The translations under genes and the position numbers were made by a program. From Epiperipatus broadwayi (lineage: Eukaryota; Onychophora; Udeonychophora; Euonychophora; Peripatidae), in assembly GCA_028023455.1 (NCBI GenBank), contig JAQFVV010000027.1, forward strand, positions 4,895,845 to 4,959,844: a stretch of 64,000 bases of DNA. Reading direction: 5' to 3'. Of the stretch, positions 11,335 through 23,204 are shown piece by piece; within the stretch, counting starts at the first letter, position 1; every line of letters starts with the position of its first letter. Under the pieces are notes generated by a model that saw only the letters and a program-made list of their open reading frames with translations, did no database searches and was not told the DNA's origin.

Positions 11335-11835
11335 TTTACTTAAGGATATGAAACTTGAACACATAACCAAAGAACAATACAGAGACTTTAGGCCACTCAA
11401 AGAAGTATGGAAAAATGCATGCTAGAAGTAACAAGAAGAGATCAAAAATGCAATATATGGGTAAGAGAACAAACAGGTGTTACTGACCTCATTGAAAAAA
11501 TGAAATGACTGAAGTGGAGTTGGACTGGACATATTTCTAGAAGAGATGATGATGTATGGACAATTGAAATCTTAAATTGGATTCCAAGAGATTGTAAAAG
11601 ACCCAGAAAGATACCACATGTGAGATGGATGGATGAAATAAAAAAGTGTAAAATTTTAAACTGCAATCCAAGAGATTTAAGAAACCTAGAATGAGACCAC
11701 ATGTGAGATGGATGAATGAAATAAGAGTTTGCTGGCATGATGTGGAGAAAAGAGGCTAGATATCAAAGAAGATAAATTGATCTTAAAGAGACCTTCATCA
11801 TGCAGTGGATCCATAATGGTTGAAAATGATGATTT
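11335..11835 (+). pseudogene. RTE-type LINE, 3' end with internal duplication
   Basis: The translation shows fragments of the conserved RTE C-terminus: TKEQYRDFRPL, REQTGVTDLIEKM, a W.WTGHISRRDDDVW block, ILNWIPRDCKRPRK and VRWMDEIKK, followed by an EA..R..ID tail. A region of about 85 bp covering the 'IPRDCKRPRK..HVRWM' part is duplicated in tandem (about 11578-11652 and 11665-11730). In-frame stops and frameshifts make it non-functional. The 3' end near 11835 shows the family's 'gatgat' tail. Confidence 0.75.
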
Positions 11836-11989
11836 AATTTGCATAAAGATTTAAGACTCTATTTTTGACTTTTTTTAACAGTAACCATTAGTTAATATGA
11901 TTTCTTTCTTCCTATAGGTATGATTTATTTGCAAGGTTATCTTTTTTCCCATCTCAAAGGTGTTTGTTGATTTATTTTTGGAATAAGCA

Positions 11990-12330
11990 CCTTAACTAAT
12001 TTATTTGAATTAGATATGTAGATGACATGCTGTTGTCTGGTAACACATTAAAACAAGTTGTACAATGTTTTCACATATAAATAATATTCCTAACATTAAA
12101 TTTACAATCAAATAGAGATTGATGTGAAACTTCACTTTGGTGATTCATTCATAACCAAAAACAAAGTATTTTATCACGTTTTATTTAAACAAAAAAATTA
12201 TACAAACAGATACTTGAGATTTCATCTCTTCATCATCCAGTACTAACTATGGAATCAGTCCAAGGACATCACACTTCAGAATTTAACACTAAACTAGACA
12301 GAACTATATTCAAGTTAATTTTGCACCTAA
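11990..12330 (+). pseudogene. Penelope-like reverse transcriptase fragment
   Basis: One frame gives IRYVDDMLLSGNTL, carrying the YVDD catalytic motif. About 60 codons downstream, a second frame gives NYTNRYLRFH followed by HHP, matching the 'KPT.TNRYL.F.S.HP' segment that follows motif C in Penelope-like RTs. The order and spacing fit that family. Frames are broken and no GIY-YIG domain follows. A retroviral-type RT also has YxDD, but the downstream segment favours Penelope. Confidence 0.55.
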
Positions 12331-13282
12331 GTCATGCCTAAAGAAAGAAAGAAATTATATAAGCAACACACTTAGGCTAATAATTACAATAAAAGAAGAA
12401 AATCTTAATTTAGGCACATAAAAGCGATAATAAAAAACAAGAGACAAAAAAAACAAAGTCGTTTTTATATTAAAAAAACTCCACATAACATTGGATGCAT
12501 TTTGAAGCACAACATATAAATAATATATTTTACTAATAAAAAAATTAATAACATCTACCCAGCCTAAAAACTTGACCCCACTTGAGACTCAGAGAGTTTA
12601 TGAAACCCCATGTGTAGTTTATGGACATTCTCTCTTATGTGGATATGAGTAATCATCTCATCAATAATAAAAAAGGTGAACATGATGTTTTAAAACAACA
12701 TTCATCTTCATCTTACTCTATATTATGGATACTGATTATTATATAGACTTTTCAAACATTAGGATTTTATTAAGATATCACACTATCAAAGAAAAATCAA
12801 AGGTGCCCTTGAGATTTTCAATAAACCATATTACATCAATACATATGGTAGTACATGTAAATTAGCTTTCACCTGAAAATTTTTTTTAAACATATATATG
12901 ATTGTATACTTTTTTTTTTATCTACTAGCCTCTCTTCTCCTTTCCTGTTGAATCTTTAATCTTGTTTTCTTTATAGTAGCTTGCAGTACCACTACAATGA
13001 ATTTTTAAAAATATTATTGCTTACCCAGATAATAGCAAGAGAGATCCAGTCAAAATGGTATACAGTAATATTGCTAATTATGCATGATGGACTTGGACTA
13101 TATATCTTATAAACAATATGGTAACCTTTCAAGTTTAAGAATAAATTGTAGAAGTCCACTCTTTCTATTCATCAATCCCTACCTCCCTCTCTCTTTTTAT
13201 CTTTCTGTCCATGCTTCTCTCACTCGTTTTATTCCACTGTCTCTGATTCCTCATTTCTCTCTCTATACATCAGTTACTGCTC

Positions 13283-13284
<2 letters not shown>
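12331..13284. other. non-coding stretch
   Basis: No gene or element was recognised. Confidence 0.5.
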
Positions 13285-13370
<86 letters not shown>

Positions 13371-13398
13371 ACTCACTCACTCACTCACTCACTCACTC
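13285..13398. repeat. (CT)n microsatellite followed by (CACT)n
   Basis: About 80 bp of CT dinucleotides with a single CACT interruption passes into about 30 bp of CACT tetranucleotides. Confidence 0.95.
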
Positions 13399-14035
13399 TC
13401 ACGCACACATACATATAACCTATTGTAATCGTTATTTCAGAATAATCTACTTTATTGTATAATGATAAAATGATGAATTAGTATGAGTACTTAGTTATTT
13501 ATTCATTTACACTTTGTGGTTTGAGCAATACTGTTAACAACTGGAATACGTATATACTCTATAGCTTTTTCTTGAGAGAAGTCTTAATTTAGCAAAACCA
13601 CAGACTTGATTTGAAAAGCAAAAAAGCGTAGTTTAATCGTAGATAAACAAAGATTTTTTTTAAAAAATTAACGTTTGAGAAATGATTCGAAGTAAATGGA
13701 TATACCGTTGTGCATAATTAACTTTATTAAAACAAATGTAAATAAGGTTTTCCAGTCTGACCTATTTTCGACGAAATGGCTTTTAACTTGACTGATCTTC
13801 TTTTAAATCCTCTGGAATTGAGATGTTATCTTGCCTTCGCGGGTGACATCTACTAATTCCTACTGAAGCCTGACTTTTCTTTTTCTAAAGTTTATTTCTT
13901 TTTTTTTTACTTTAAATTTAAAAGTTTTTTTTTTTTTTAAATTTTGACATAATGCTTTTTAAAAAAAATAAATTTTAAAGACTCAAAAGTAACTTATTGA
14001 AACTTAAAATGGTCGACAATGTACATATAGTAAGT
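13399..14035. other. non-coding stretch
   Basis: No supported feature. A somewhat less AT-rich patch lies at 13750-13870, with several CpGs. I could not identify it. Confidence 0.45.
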
Positions 14036-14285
14036 CATTATTTTCAACCACCGTTCACTGCTGCATGAAGATTTCTCCAAATTTAATCAAGTTTCTCTGG
14101 CCTATAACCTCTCTTCTCCACATCACTTCAAAAGACTTCTTTATTTTATATGACCATATCGTACGTGCTCTTTTTCTAAATCTTTCAAGTTTAAACACAT
14201 AGCCTCTTAACGTTTCAGTAATTGCGTGCCTTTCTTCAATCAAATTCTGAATGATTTTCCCAGTCTTATTTTGGATATATTAAGA
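14036..14285 (-). pseudogene. RTE-type LINE 3' end fragment
   Basis: On the minus strand this aligns by eye with the family's last 250 bp: the block giving 'MWRREV/A', the 'RNLIKFGEIF' region and the terminal 'QQW' area. The short open frame at 14055-14243 is part of this tail and is not an independent gene. Confidence 0.55.
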
Positions 14286-14394
14286 TACCACATGTAAGAT
14301 GGATGTAGAACGTGGTGATACAGAGAATATGAATCACAAAAACTGAGTTTGAGGCATCTTTATCCTGCAAGGATTCAAAATGATAATGATGTTA

Positions 14395-14520
14395 AAACAG
14401 TCAAAACTCTCCATACAGTAGTGCCACTCGGTGCAAACCAGAGTGGAGAGTTTTCCCTATTTTAATAACAGTTATGAGCAAGCATAAGAAATGGTGATCA
14501 TGTGATGTTTAATGATAATA
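14395..14520 (-). repeat. F1 repeat terminal fragment, rearranged
   Basis: Contains the F1 end 'aaaactctccatac', the 'gtgccactc' block and the F1 tail 'gcataagaaatggtgatca' in inverted relation. This makes a small palindrome around the repeated 'actctcc' and 'ggagag' blocks. It has no hammerhead. Confidence 0.6.
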
Positions 14521-14786
14521 ATGATGAGTTAAACTTAAAGGCTGGAAACTGAGAAATGTTAGACATGGAAGAAAAAAAGTAAGATGCAAAGACATGATAA
14601 TAATGGCAACACCAGTGAAGCAAGCTAATAGTCAGGTGTTATATGTTTTTGAGAACGTCCCATTTATGTAATTACTAGAGGCATCATTCATTTAAAAAGA
14701 TTTAATAATAACCTTGAATAAAAAACATTTCCTTTGATGACAAAACAGACATTATAATTTTCTGTGTCAGAAATTCACTTTATAAA

Positions 14787-14936
<150 letters not shown>

Positions 14937-14969
14937 CTATTCATTCATTATGTTTATTATAATAAATTG

Positions 14970-15790
14970 ATAGATTTGAACTTAAGATTATCAATATATA
15001 TTCAACTTCCACTCCATCTCAAATAACCGATACTCATGATCATATACCTGTGAAAAAGATAAATGATTCTCATATCCGTATTTCATGCTGAACCAGCACT
15101 CATCAGTTGGGTCAAATCACAATCTCCCATATAAATATACAATCAGTGCTCAGCTTATATATCAATTTCTTAAATCATTAATAAACAGGCTTCAAAGTTC
15201 TCACTCCTTGAACAATTCTACTGTCCATTTCATTGAAAAACTAATGATGGAATGCTCAAAGCCCTTTGTGGATTTGATCTTGTAGTCATACCAATGTTGA
15301 CATTACATCAATCTAACCCCTCATATGACCATTATGCATCCATTTATATTAATAGGAGAGAGTTGGTCTAAACTTATACCATTATGTAACCTAGTAGGTT
15401 AATTACTGCCTTGAAAATAGGTTACATCATAGTATAAGTCTAGCCCATTCCTCTTCTATTAATATAAATGCATGCAGAATGATCCGATAATATGAAGTGT
15501 TAGATTGATGTAATGACAACATGGATATGACTACATGATCAAATCTACCATGAACTTTGAGTATTCCATTATTGGTTTTTCAATAACATGGGCAGTTTAA
15601 TTGTTGGAGGGGTGAGAAACTTGAAGCCTGTCCATTAAAGATTAAGGAATTGCTATCTTAATATAAGCTGAGCACTGATTGTATATATGGGTGGGAGATT
15701 ATGATCTGTCCTAATTGATGAGTACTTGTTTGGCATGAAATACATATATTGGGGATCATTTATCTTTTTTCACACATGTATGGTGGATGT
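14970..15790. repeat. F5 repeat, large inverted pair
   Basis: The arms run from about 15050 to 15400 and 15430 to 15775 and are mutual reverse complements with moderate divergence. Matching blocks include 'aagataaatgat/atcatttatctt', 'ttcatgctgaac', 'caatcagtgctcag', 'caggcttcaa' and 'ctaatgatggaa'. The centre holds 'tagtaggttaattactgcc'. The left arm carries an intact hammerhead core on the minus strand, while the right arm's core is damaged. The element lies between two (ATT)n tracts. Confidence 0.75.
15065..15118 (-). ncRNA. hammerhead ribozyme-like motif (F5), intact core
   Basis: On the minus strand the core is CTGATGA (15106-15100), a 5-bp stem II GTGCT/AGCAT closed by a GGTTC loop (15099-15085), and GAAA (15084-15081). 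This is the best stem II in the family. The stem III and stem I 3' strand (expected TTGG then GATC) has mutated to TGAGAATC, so stem I is weakened. Cleavage competence of this copy is doubtful. Confidence 0.5.
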
Positions 15791-15853
15791 GTATCTGTCA
15801 TTTTAAATGAAGTGGAGAATGAATATATATGGAAAATTCTAGGTTCATATCCT

Positions 15854-16000
<147 letters not shown>

Positions 16001-16069
16001 TTTATCACCATTTCTTATTATGTTGTAAAATGTCTGTTATAAATACTTGCTTAGCTAAGAATTTTTAAT

Positions 16070-16700
16070 TGATCTTACCAGATTTTTATTTGGAAAATAT
16101 TCATAGGGCAATTTAGTTACAATGGTGCTAGTCTGTTTAATACTCTCATTGCTGAATATTCTATAGATGTAAACCATTTATCGTTTTATACATTTAAGAA
16201 ATATTTGAAACTTTGGTTATTGTATTATCTTGGAAAGTCTTTATCCAGTAATGCCTCCTTCCACCTTTATGTTAATACATAGTGAAAAGGTATTTACAAT
16301 AATGGCTATAATACATACACAAGATAAAATATTTCACCAGTCAATGATATATCAACTTTTCCTTTCACTGATTCTCCCAATCTTAGAATTTGGCTATTAT
16401 CTGGAATTCTTATACTAAAAGAGATATTTAAAAAATGTAATCAGTTTAAGATTTCATTGATGCAAAGAAGAAAAATCAGCAATATTACATATTTATACAA
16501 GATCATCTCCACATTTACAATTACTTCAGATTAACTTTCAGAACTATTCTCTAATCCTTCTCTTTATTATTATACTAGATCACATAGCCTTCTACATCTA
16601 ATTCCTTGTATTTTGACGCTCTTAGATTTTCTCCCATAATTTATATAATCAGCACTTAAAATAAGGATTTTATGAATAATAATATATTTCTTCTTGAATT
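16070..16700 (+). pseudogene. CR1/L2/Jockey-like LINE, ORF2 C-terminal remnant
   Basis: The translation shows several hallmarks of the non-LTR RT tail. It begins with FSYNG.SLFNTL near 16105, a segment usually at the very C-terminus. Then comes SLILPILEFGYYLEF near 16370, equivalent to 'SLI.P.LEYG...W', then Y.YKIIS and YTRSHSLLHLIP near 16580 (the 'RYNTRS' segment). Out-of-order pieces and frameshifts indicate two overlapping decayed copies. Non-functional. Confidence 0.55.
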
Positions 16701-16934
16701 TGATCTATTCCACAAAGCCCTACAATTAAAATACAATTTGTGATCTTATTGCCCAAACCACTTGCCATAAATTTACCTTTAATTTTTCTTTTCTTTATAC
16801 CTATATATTATTTTTGTCCACTTATTAGATTTTTCTATAATAATTATTTTAATGTGCAATCTTTGATTGATCATTGGATGTTATTTTGCACTTTAAAGAA
16901 AATTGAATTAGTATTATCATCATCATTATCCTTT

Positions 16935-16966
<32 letters not shown>

Positions 16967-16974
16967 TTATTATT
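16935..16974. repeat. (TAC)n/(TAT)n microsatellite
   Basis: About ten TAC copies are followed by TAT copies immediately upstream of an F5 repeat. Confidence 0.9.
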
Positions 16975-16977
16975 GTA

Positions 16978-17340
16978 GAGGATTTGAAAAGACTTTCAAG
17001 CACTCTCCAGCTATTGACTCTATCTCATACAACCTCTATCTCATACAACCAGCACACATGAGAAAAAGATAAATGATTTCCAATATTCATATTTCATGCT
17101 GAACCACCACTTGTCAGTTAATCCAGGTCATTATCTCCTGCACATATATATATAATCAGTGCTCGGTTTATATTAAGATAGCAAATCTTCAAGCTTTAAT
17201 GGATTGCCTTCAATCTACTCAATCCTCCAAATCTTTAGCCATCCACACCACTGAAAATATGATGATGGAAATTCCCAAATGCTTTGTTGATGCCAATGTT
17301 ATTATGCTGCCATGTTGACCTTAAGTCACTATGATCCCTC
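16978..17340 (+). repeat. F5 repeat, single copy
   Basis: Starts with 'gactttcaagcac', passes 'aaaagataaatgatttcca' and 'atttcatgctgaacca', and continues with 'caatctactcaatcctcc' and 'tgatgatgga'. The hammerhead on the minus strand (about 17078-17125) has CTGACAA in place of CTGATGA but keeps GAAA and the stem I strands TTGG and GGATTAA. It is a useful unrearranged copy for deriving a consensus. Confidence 0.65.
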
Positions 17341-17649
17341 GTGCATAGAACTTTGGTGAATCTGTAATATTAGAATACAAATATAATCTAATATACTTGG
17401 AAATTACATGTAAATGTACAGGGTTTGAACACAGACTTTCAAGCACCCTTCAGTATTAACTTTCAAAAAAATTTAAAGATAATAAGTTTATTTTTATATT
17501 GGTTCTAGGTTACTTATTTAATCTTTCATTGCCTGCTGGTATATTTACTGAGTGTTTAAAAATTGATGTATATTATATTCATTATTAAAATAGATGATTA
17601 AATTAGTTATTATGCGCCCATTTTAATCATGCCTGATATTGCTAATCTA

Positions 17650-18640
17650 CTTAAAATTATAATCTAATCTATGATGGTGTCACTCGTGATTTTTGTATAT
17701 CAATTAGATTTTATTGCTGGAAGGATTACTTGGGAAGATCTTTATAGTGTCTTCAGTGGATAATGACCTTAAGACTGCTGTGTATATTTGAATTTGGTCC
17801 TAGATTATTTTTCATTTATATAAATAACATTTTTTATTTTGCTTTGCACTCATTGATTTATAGCTTTGGGGGTGATATTGATCTCTCTTGTAATGATAGT
17901 TCATATTTCCTCTTGAGTAGATGATTAATAAGGATTTGTCTTTAATTAGTAATAAGCTTATGCTAAATTGTCTAATAGTGAGCTATAATAAATTGAGTAA
18001 CATTTTTCTTATACTCTTCATATTCATTTAATATCTCTATTTGTAATATATATATAAGATTCATTGTAAAGGTATATGCATTTGTGGAAATATTCTGTTT
18101 ATTAAAGATTCTAGATAATCTTGGTCAAATCATATTTTTTATCTATGTTTTCACTTATACTAGAGTAATTGTTTTATTAATTAGTGAACGTTTTGCCAAA
18201 CTAGTTTTGTTGACTGTTTATGTTACTTGTTATCAAAGTATATTATCTTATAATATCTCTATTTGGTGTAGTTGTACTGTTTACACACTATCTTTATTAT
18301 AGGCCATATTTATAATATTTTTTTTATATTTTCTATTGTTAATCTTTATAAATATTTTTTTTTCTTTAAAAAATATAGAGTGAATTTTGATATATATAAC
18401 ATTCTTGTTTATTTTTTATAGATAGACAACTTCCATATTTCTCCATTCTTTTTTATATCATAAATAATTTCTTGTTTCTTCTTATAATGTAAGGCTTCCA
18501 TCGGTAATAAACTGTCCTGCTAAAAATTTTATTTGGAAAGTGATTTTAGATAGTTCAGCTATTTATTATATTAGGCAATTCAGTTATAATGGTGTCTGAT
18601 TACTTAATTCTTTTGTTATTATTTATTCATTAGATATTGC
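17650..18640 (+). pseudogene. CR1/Jockey-like LINE reverse transcriptase remnant
   Basis: Translated fragments follow the RT order. FFIYINN near 17800 corresponds to motif B/'GP.LF.IYIND'. NDSSYFLLS and LSLISNKLMLNC correspond to 'L..WL..NKL.LN'. LDNLGQ and WSNHI correspond to 'LGV.LD..L.W..HI'. LVLLTVYVTCYQSILSYNI then SIWCSCT near 18210-18280 corresponds to 'LY.SL....L.YG...WG'. FSYNG near 18580 is the tail. The catalytic FADD is not preserved. It is a dead copy. Confidence 0.6.
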
Positions 18641-18659
18641 TCGTATTTCATGTTATAAT

Positions 18660-18990
18660 ATTTGCCACGTTCGCTATCGTGTTGCATGTAATTATTTTTA
18701 TTATTTTATTAACCTTTGTAATTTTTTCACTTTATGTTTTGCACATGATTAGTATATTATTTTCCTGGAATTTGATAGATATTTCCTATAATTAATATAT
18801 ATGTTTACAACTCTGATTATCATATTGCGTGTAACTATTTTTTATTTATTATTGTTTTGATTTTTTGTATTAATCTTTGTAAATTTATTCACTATATGTT
18901 TTGCATATGATTTATTTATATATATTCTTTTATTTTTTTTTTTGTAATTAATTTTGGAATTTGAAAGATATTGTATAACTTCTCCCACAA
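18660..18990 (+). repeat. imperfect tandem duplication, about 150 bp unit
   Basis: The blocks 'gttgcatgtaattattttt/attgcgtgtaactattttt', 'aatctttgtaa', 'tatgttttgcaca/tatgttttgcata' and 'ttggaatttgaaaga' occur twice in the same order, at about 18680 and 18830. It lies in the 3' region of the preceding LINE. Confidence 0.6.
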
Positions 18991-19054
18991 ATCTTTTCAT
19001 ATTTGGAATTATTTTGTTTTTTATATCTTGTGTAATTAGTTGATAATAAATCAA

Positions 19055-19151
19055 ATTATTATTATTACTACTATTTCTACTACTATTACTACTACTGCTA
19101 CTACTACTATTATTACTTCTGCTACTATTATTACTATTGCTACTACTACTT
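19055..19151. repeat. degenerate (ATT/ACT)n microsatellite
   Basis: Mixed ATT, ACT and GCT trinucleotides over about 97 bp. Confidence 0.9.
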
Positions 19152-19869
19152 TTAAAGTATATTTTATTGGTTATTTATATATGGTTACATTGATATTTTT
19201 TAAGCAAATTTAAAATAATAAAAAAAAATACATATAAATAACAGGGAAAAAAATTAAATAAATAACAAGAAGAATAAAGTGTCTGTCACCTATAGATGAC
19301 TACATGCTGATTGTTATTTTAGGAAATTTGAACCCAGACTTTCAAACTAGCTTAAAAGTATATATAATATACTGGTATTTAAATATTATGATTATTATTA
19401 TTTTTCTCCTTTTTCTTAATAATAGTTTTGATCCATAGATCACTGATGGGAAATAATGCTACCAGACTCCAAGTAGCAGCTAATATATCTGTGGGTACTA
19501 AGATCTGGTCTCTAATTTTAATTTTCTTATTTTGTTAATGACAAGATATCTGGGTTTTCTAGATCTTGGGTTAAAACATAAATGACATCTAAGAAATCAA
19601 AGAATATAAAGAAGGATAATAGTCTTTGGATGCTGTTAATAAGTATCTGAAAAGAAGTAATTTAAGATTTTGTAATAGAGGCTATAATTATCCTGTATGA
19701 TTAAAGTGCAGGACATTGAAATAAAAGTTGTTCAATGGATTTTTCTTTTCTGGGGCAAAGTTGGCAGTCAGCATCAATGTGAGCAAAGGACATTTTGTGA
19801 GATAAAATCTATTGTTTGGAAAGCTTTGATATTAATTTTTTATCAGGAAGTCAAGTTATTTTGGTTCCA
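19152..19869. other. non-coding stretch
   Basis: No gene was recognised. A fragment at 19325-19345 ('tttgaacccagactttcaaac') resembles the F5 left end. Confidence 0.5.
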
Positions 19870-20300
19870 GATTATTACATTGATATAAACACCTATACAT
19901 CCTTCCACCAGCATCTGATCAACCTCAAAACAAATAGTCTGAAATTAATCCCCTTTAAACTAACATAAACTTTAATGAATCTATGCAGCCATCTACACCC
20001 AACTTAAATGTAATACCTTTTAATAATTTAGTTAATAAATACAAAAAAATGGAAATGATTAAAGCAAATATTATATAACAAAAAAAATTATTAACTGATT
20101 TAGAGTTCTTTTGCTGTCAGACATGAGTTCATTTAAAAGTTCATACTTTACAAATTAAACATTTATCGGAGAGATATTTAAAAGGTTGAAATTGACAAAA
20201 GTTTATACTTACCATTCAATCTTGGTGATTTCTCCAGAATTTCATCCAATTTATGAAATCCCTCACTGATCATATTATTTGCTAAAGTTTCTTAGGAGAT
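19870..20300. repeat. repeat R2, copy 1 (inverted relative to 39405-39830)
   Basis: About 430 bp are the reverse complement of 39405-39830 with high visible identity, for example 'gatgcagcc/ggctgcat', 'ttaactgattta' and 'cttaccattcaatcttggtg'. On the minus strand there is a short open stretch reading NNMISEGFHKLDE that ends at a perfect splice-donor-like GTAAGT. The class is unknown. It could be a captured exon, a MITE with coding-like DNA or a segmental duplication. Confidence 0.6.
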
Positions 20301-20499
20301 GTAACAGACAATTTTTGAAGTAAGTACAATAAATTTAAGGGAGATGTATAAATTATAAAAGATTGCAAGGTGAGTAATATGCAAAAAATAAATAAACATT
20401 GATACATAAGTTGTTGATCATATACATAGATGAGTAAAAAAATATTATTATTTTTCACTGAGATCGTAAAAATGAAATTGAACAGCAACAATAAAAAGA

Positions 20500-20700
20500 A
20501 AAAGAAAATTCCCTATCCATATATACTGAACAATGATAAAGATATGTGTAAAAGACTATCATCTGGGTGAGTGTCATCTGGGCAACTAATGAGTGCCAAT
20601 TTAACCCAAAATGTTCATCTTGGAAATCATACATCTTTTTCACATGTTTTTGGTCATATGTTTATAAAGTGAAAATTACATTACAGAAATATTATTTATT
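20500..20700 (+). repeat. F5 repeat fragment
   Basis: Contains 'gcaactaatgagtgccaa', the decayed hammerhead region (CTAATGA, then AAAA for GAAA), 'ttggaaatcata', 'tttttcacatg' and 'ttggtcatatgtttat', followed by 'attacagaaatattattta'. These match 1589-1780. Confidence 0.6.
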
Positions 20701-21229
20701 ACTCTTATAATTGTTAATATTTTATATGTTTTATACATGTTTATTATATATATGCTTATTAATGAATTTTTTAATATTAGATGGTAAATGTTATATTCCA
20801 ATTGTTTTTTAATTGTTAATTTTATTATTTTATATAATTTTTATATATTTATATATTAAATTTTTATTATATTTTTAACTTCACATATGATTTTTTATCA
20901 TGTAATTTATTGTAAATTTATATATAAATAAATAAAGTAAATTATTCTTACTATGACTATTAGTACTATTCCATTGTTATATAACTATTAAACTTATCAT
21001 TGAAGCATAGGGATGTGGAAAATCTCATCTGCTTCATCTTATGCCATAAAGTTTCTGGACTCCTTCATTTATAGTTTTACAATAATAAAGATGAGTTTTC
21101 TAATTACTATACAAACTTAACCATAAATACTTTCATATACAGACTATTCTGGTTCAACAGTCTGTTTATTAGTTAATGATGTCTTTTGACTTCTACCGAA
21201 ACGTTTTCTTTTTGAAATATTTTAACATT
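20701..21229. other. AT-rich non-coding stretch
   Basis: Includes a very AT-rich section (20720-20940). A phrase ending 'ctaccgaaacgtt' at 21194-21206 recalls Penelope terminal-repeat wording, but the upstream box is too degraded to call. Confidence 0.45.
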
Positions 21230-21480
21230 ATCTAATTGTGGTTTTCCAATTGTTTATATTCCTCTTCCATATCTTCCCATTGGAAACAATCAATTTTGCA
21301 TTTCTTTAGAGAATATCTTTGAGATAATATTTATAATGTAAATAAGATCTGCTCCCCCCCCCCCCCAATGCAATGCTCAGATTGATCATAAAATACTCTT
21401 TTAAAATGTCTTAACTTGTTCATTAGTTCCACATATTCAATCCAATAAATATGTGATTTTACAATATCATTATCATTTTC
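21230..21480 (-). pseudogene. LINE-B ORF2 C-terminal fragment
   Basis: On the minus strand it gives DIVKSHIYWIEYV, then RHFKRVFYDQSEH, then after an inserted G/C tract a segment equivalent to 'YHWEDIA'. The same order is clearer at 30735-31144. It is the LINE C-terminal 'HV.RM...R.P...LYG.L' region. A run of about 13 C (21354-21366) interrupts it. Confidence 0.6.
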
Positions 21481-21795
21481 GACCATTATCAATCCACTGC
21501 AGAATGAACACTTCTCCAAATTCAATCCATCTTCTTTGATCTTAAGCCTTTCTTCTCCACATCATGCCAGCATGCTTACTTATTTCATCTATGCATCTCA
21601 CATATGGTCTCCTTCTAGATCTTTTATAATCTCCTGGAATCCAGTTTGAGATTTCAAGTGCCCATCTATTATCACATCTTCTAGAAATATGTCCAGCCCA
21701 AGTCCATTTCAGTCTCTTAATTTTTTCAATGATGTCAATAACACTTGCTTGTTCTCCCACTCATGTATTTCATTTTTGATCCCTGTTTGCTAGTC
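21460..21795 (-). pseudogene. RTE-type LINE 3' end
   Basis: The minus-strand frame at 21760-21542 reads VIDIIEKIKRLKWTWAGHIS, RRCDNRWALEI, WIPGDYKRSRRRP and VRCIDEISKHAG, then MWRRKA. This is the standard C-terminal signature of RTE LINEs ('IKRLKW.WAGHIARR...W....W.PR..KR.RGRP..RW.D.I'). It is the best-preserved frame of this family in the window, but only about 72 residues are intact. The RT domain is absent. Confidence 0.85.
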
Positions 21796-21799
21796 CTAA

Positions 21800-22334
21800 C
21801 ATTGTAGTCTATATTATCACATTTAGAAAAACTGAATTGGTGTGAATATTTTACCACTTTATAATAAACATCGATTCTGAGTTCTTCTGTCTATAGAGGC
21901 AAAAATAGGTGTTTATCAATCTCTGCTTTGTTTACTCACATAGTTTAAACGATGGTCTCTAATTGAACTGAATAAATAGGAAATAGAAGTAATTTATGTA
22001 TTATTTGTTGTGGCAAACAATAACAACAAGTAGCTATTATTTAAGCAACAACAAAAGATATAAAAGTTTCTTAGCAATTCCTGAAAATTTCATAAAAGAG
22101 AAATAAACCTCAAAGGCAACTGATCTTTGTTTGCAATACACTCTGGGATAATCATAAGTCACAGAAGTGATAATAGATGTCATAAAGCTGGTGGTAATTT
22201 AATACAAGTGGTAATGAACAACTACTGTACTTGCTAAACAGTAAGAGTTCCTGATAAGCACAGAACCTTACATGTTAACTTATAAAGAGTTTATTTTCAG
22301 ATATGTTGAACTATTTCCCATCATCTATCATTAA
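21800..22334. other. non-coding stretch
   Basis: No feature was recognised. Confidence 0.5.
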
Positions 22335-22545
22335 ATGTTGACTGTCTAGAAATTTTAAACTCTATTTAAACTTTTCAAATACAGACAACTTGTTAGTAAT
22401 AACACACAAATAGACATCACATGTTAGTATATTTCACAACATTTCAAGGGGTATTATTCTTCACTCTCCTTCAGGAGTTGGTGGCTTGACCAATGACAAT
22501 ATTAGCATAAGAGTCAAACTTACACCTTTAGATTCTTGAATATTC
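22335..22545 (-). mobile_element. tRNA-derived SINE, minus copy of inverted pair
   Basis: This is the reverse complement of 22684-22925. On the minus strand it runs from a B-box-like 'ggtgtaagtttgactct' through 'gctaatattgtca', 'ctgaaggagagtgaagaat', 'tgatgtctatttgtgtg' and 'tttgaaaagtttaaatag'. It is truncated at the 5' tRNA end. Sequence differences from its partner suggest two separate insertions rather than a recent inversion. Confidence 0.65.
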
Positions 22546-22683
22546 AATTTTAAAAAGCTTTTAATTCACCTTGATTTTAACAAAAAGTATTAAAACAAAT
22601 AAGAAGAAAAGTGAACCAATCAGAAGGATTTAAACCAACATCTGTAGTTAAGTATATGAAATTTCTAGTGATTGTTGCCTAAG

Positions 22684-22925
22684 ATGGAATAGTTCAATTG
22701 GTTAGAGCATTGTCTTAAAATTTAAGGTGCAAGTTCAACATCTATGCTAATATTGTCACTGGTTAGACCACTAATACCTAAAAAAGAGTAAAGAATAAAA
22801 CCACTCAAAACATTGTGTAGTGTACTAACTGTATTGTCTATTTGTGTGTTATTATTAGTAGTTGTTTGTATTTGAAAAGTTTAAATAAAGTTTAAAATTT
22901 TCTAGACATTTAACATTTAATAAAG
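22684..22925 (+). mobile_element. tRNA-derived SINE, plus copy of inverted pair
   Basis: The 5' end is tRNA-like. It has an A-box-like 'tagttcaattggttagag', an anticodon-arm region 'tgtcttaaaatttaagg', and a B-box-like 'ggtgcaagttcaacatc'. A body of about 170 bp follows, with 'gctaatattgtcact', 'ttgtgtgttatta' and 'tttgaaaagtttaaataaag'. The A/B box layout is that of RNA polymerase III SINEs. Length from head to conserved end is about 240 bp. Confidence 0.7.
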
Positions 22926-23204
22926 GATAACAGAAATAATCCAACATATTATCATGTCTAAAATACCAACATCACAACCCCCAAATAATAGTTCATTCTA
23001 AACTTTTGCTTAAGCTTATCATGCATTTGAGCAGCCTATAAATGTTGTGGAATATCATGATGTTGTAATAGTAATGAATTAGTTAAAAATATAAAATGTA
23101 ATCATGCACTTTTCTTTCACAACTGTAATTGATCAATATCTATGCTTACAAGTTATACTCAGAAAAACTTAATATTGTACTGAATTCATACTTACTGAGG
23201 CTTA

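Noticed and set aside
13084-13428. 114-codon frame rich in Ser-Leu
   Set aside because: Mostly translation of the (CT)n and (CACT)n microsatellite.
21160-21210. Possible hammerhead relic ending 'ctaccgaaacg'
   Set aside because: The first box reads TTAATGA and stem II is not evident. Too degraded to call.
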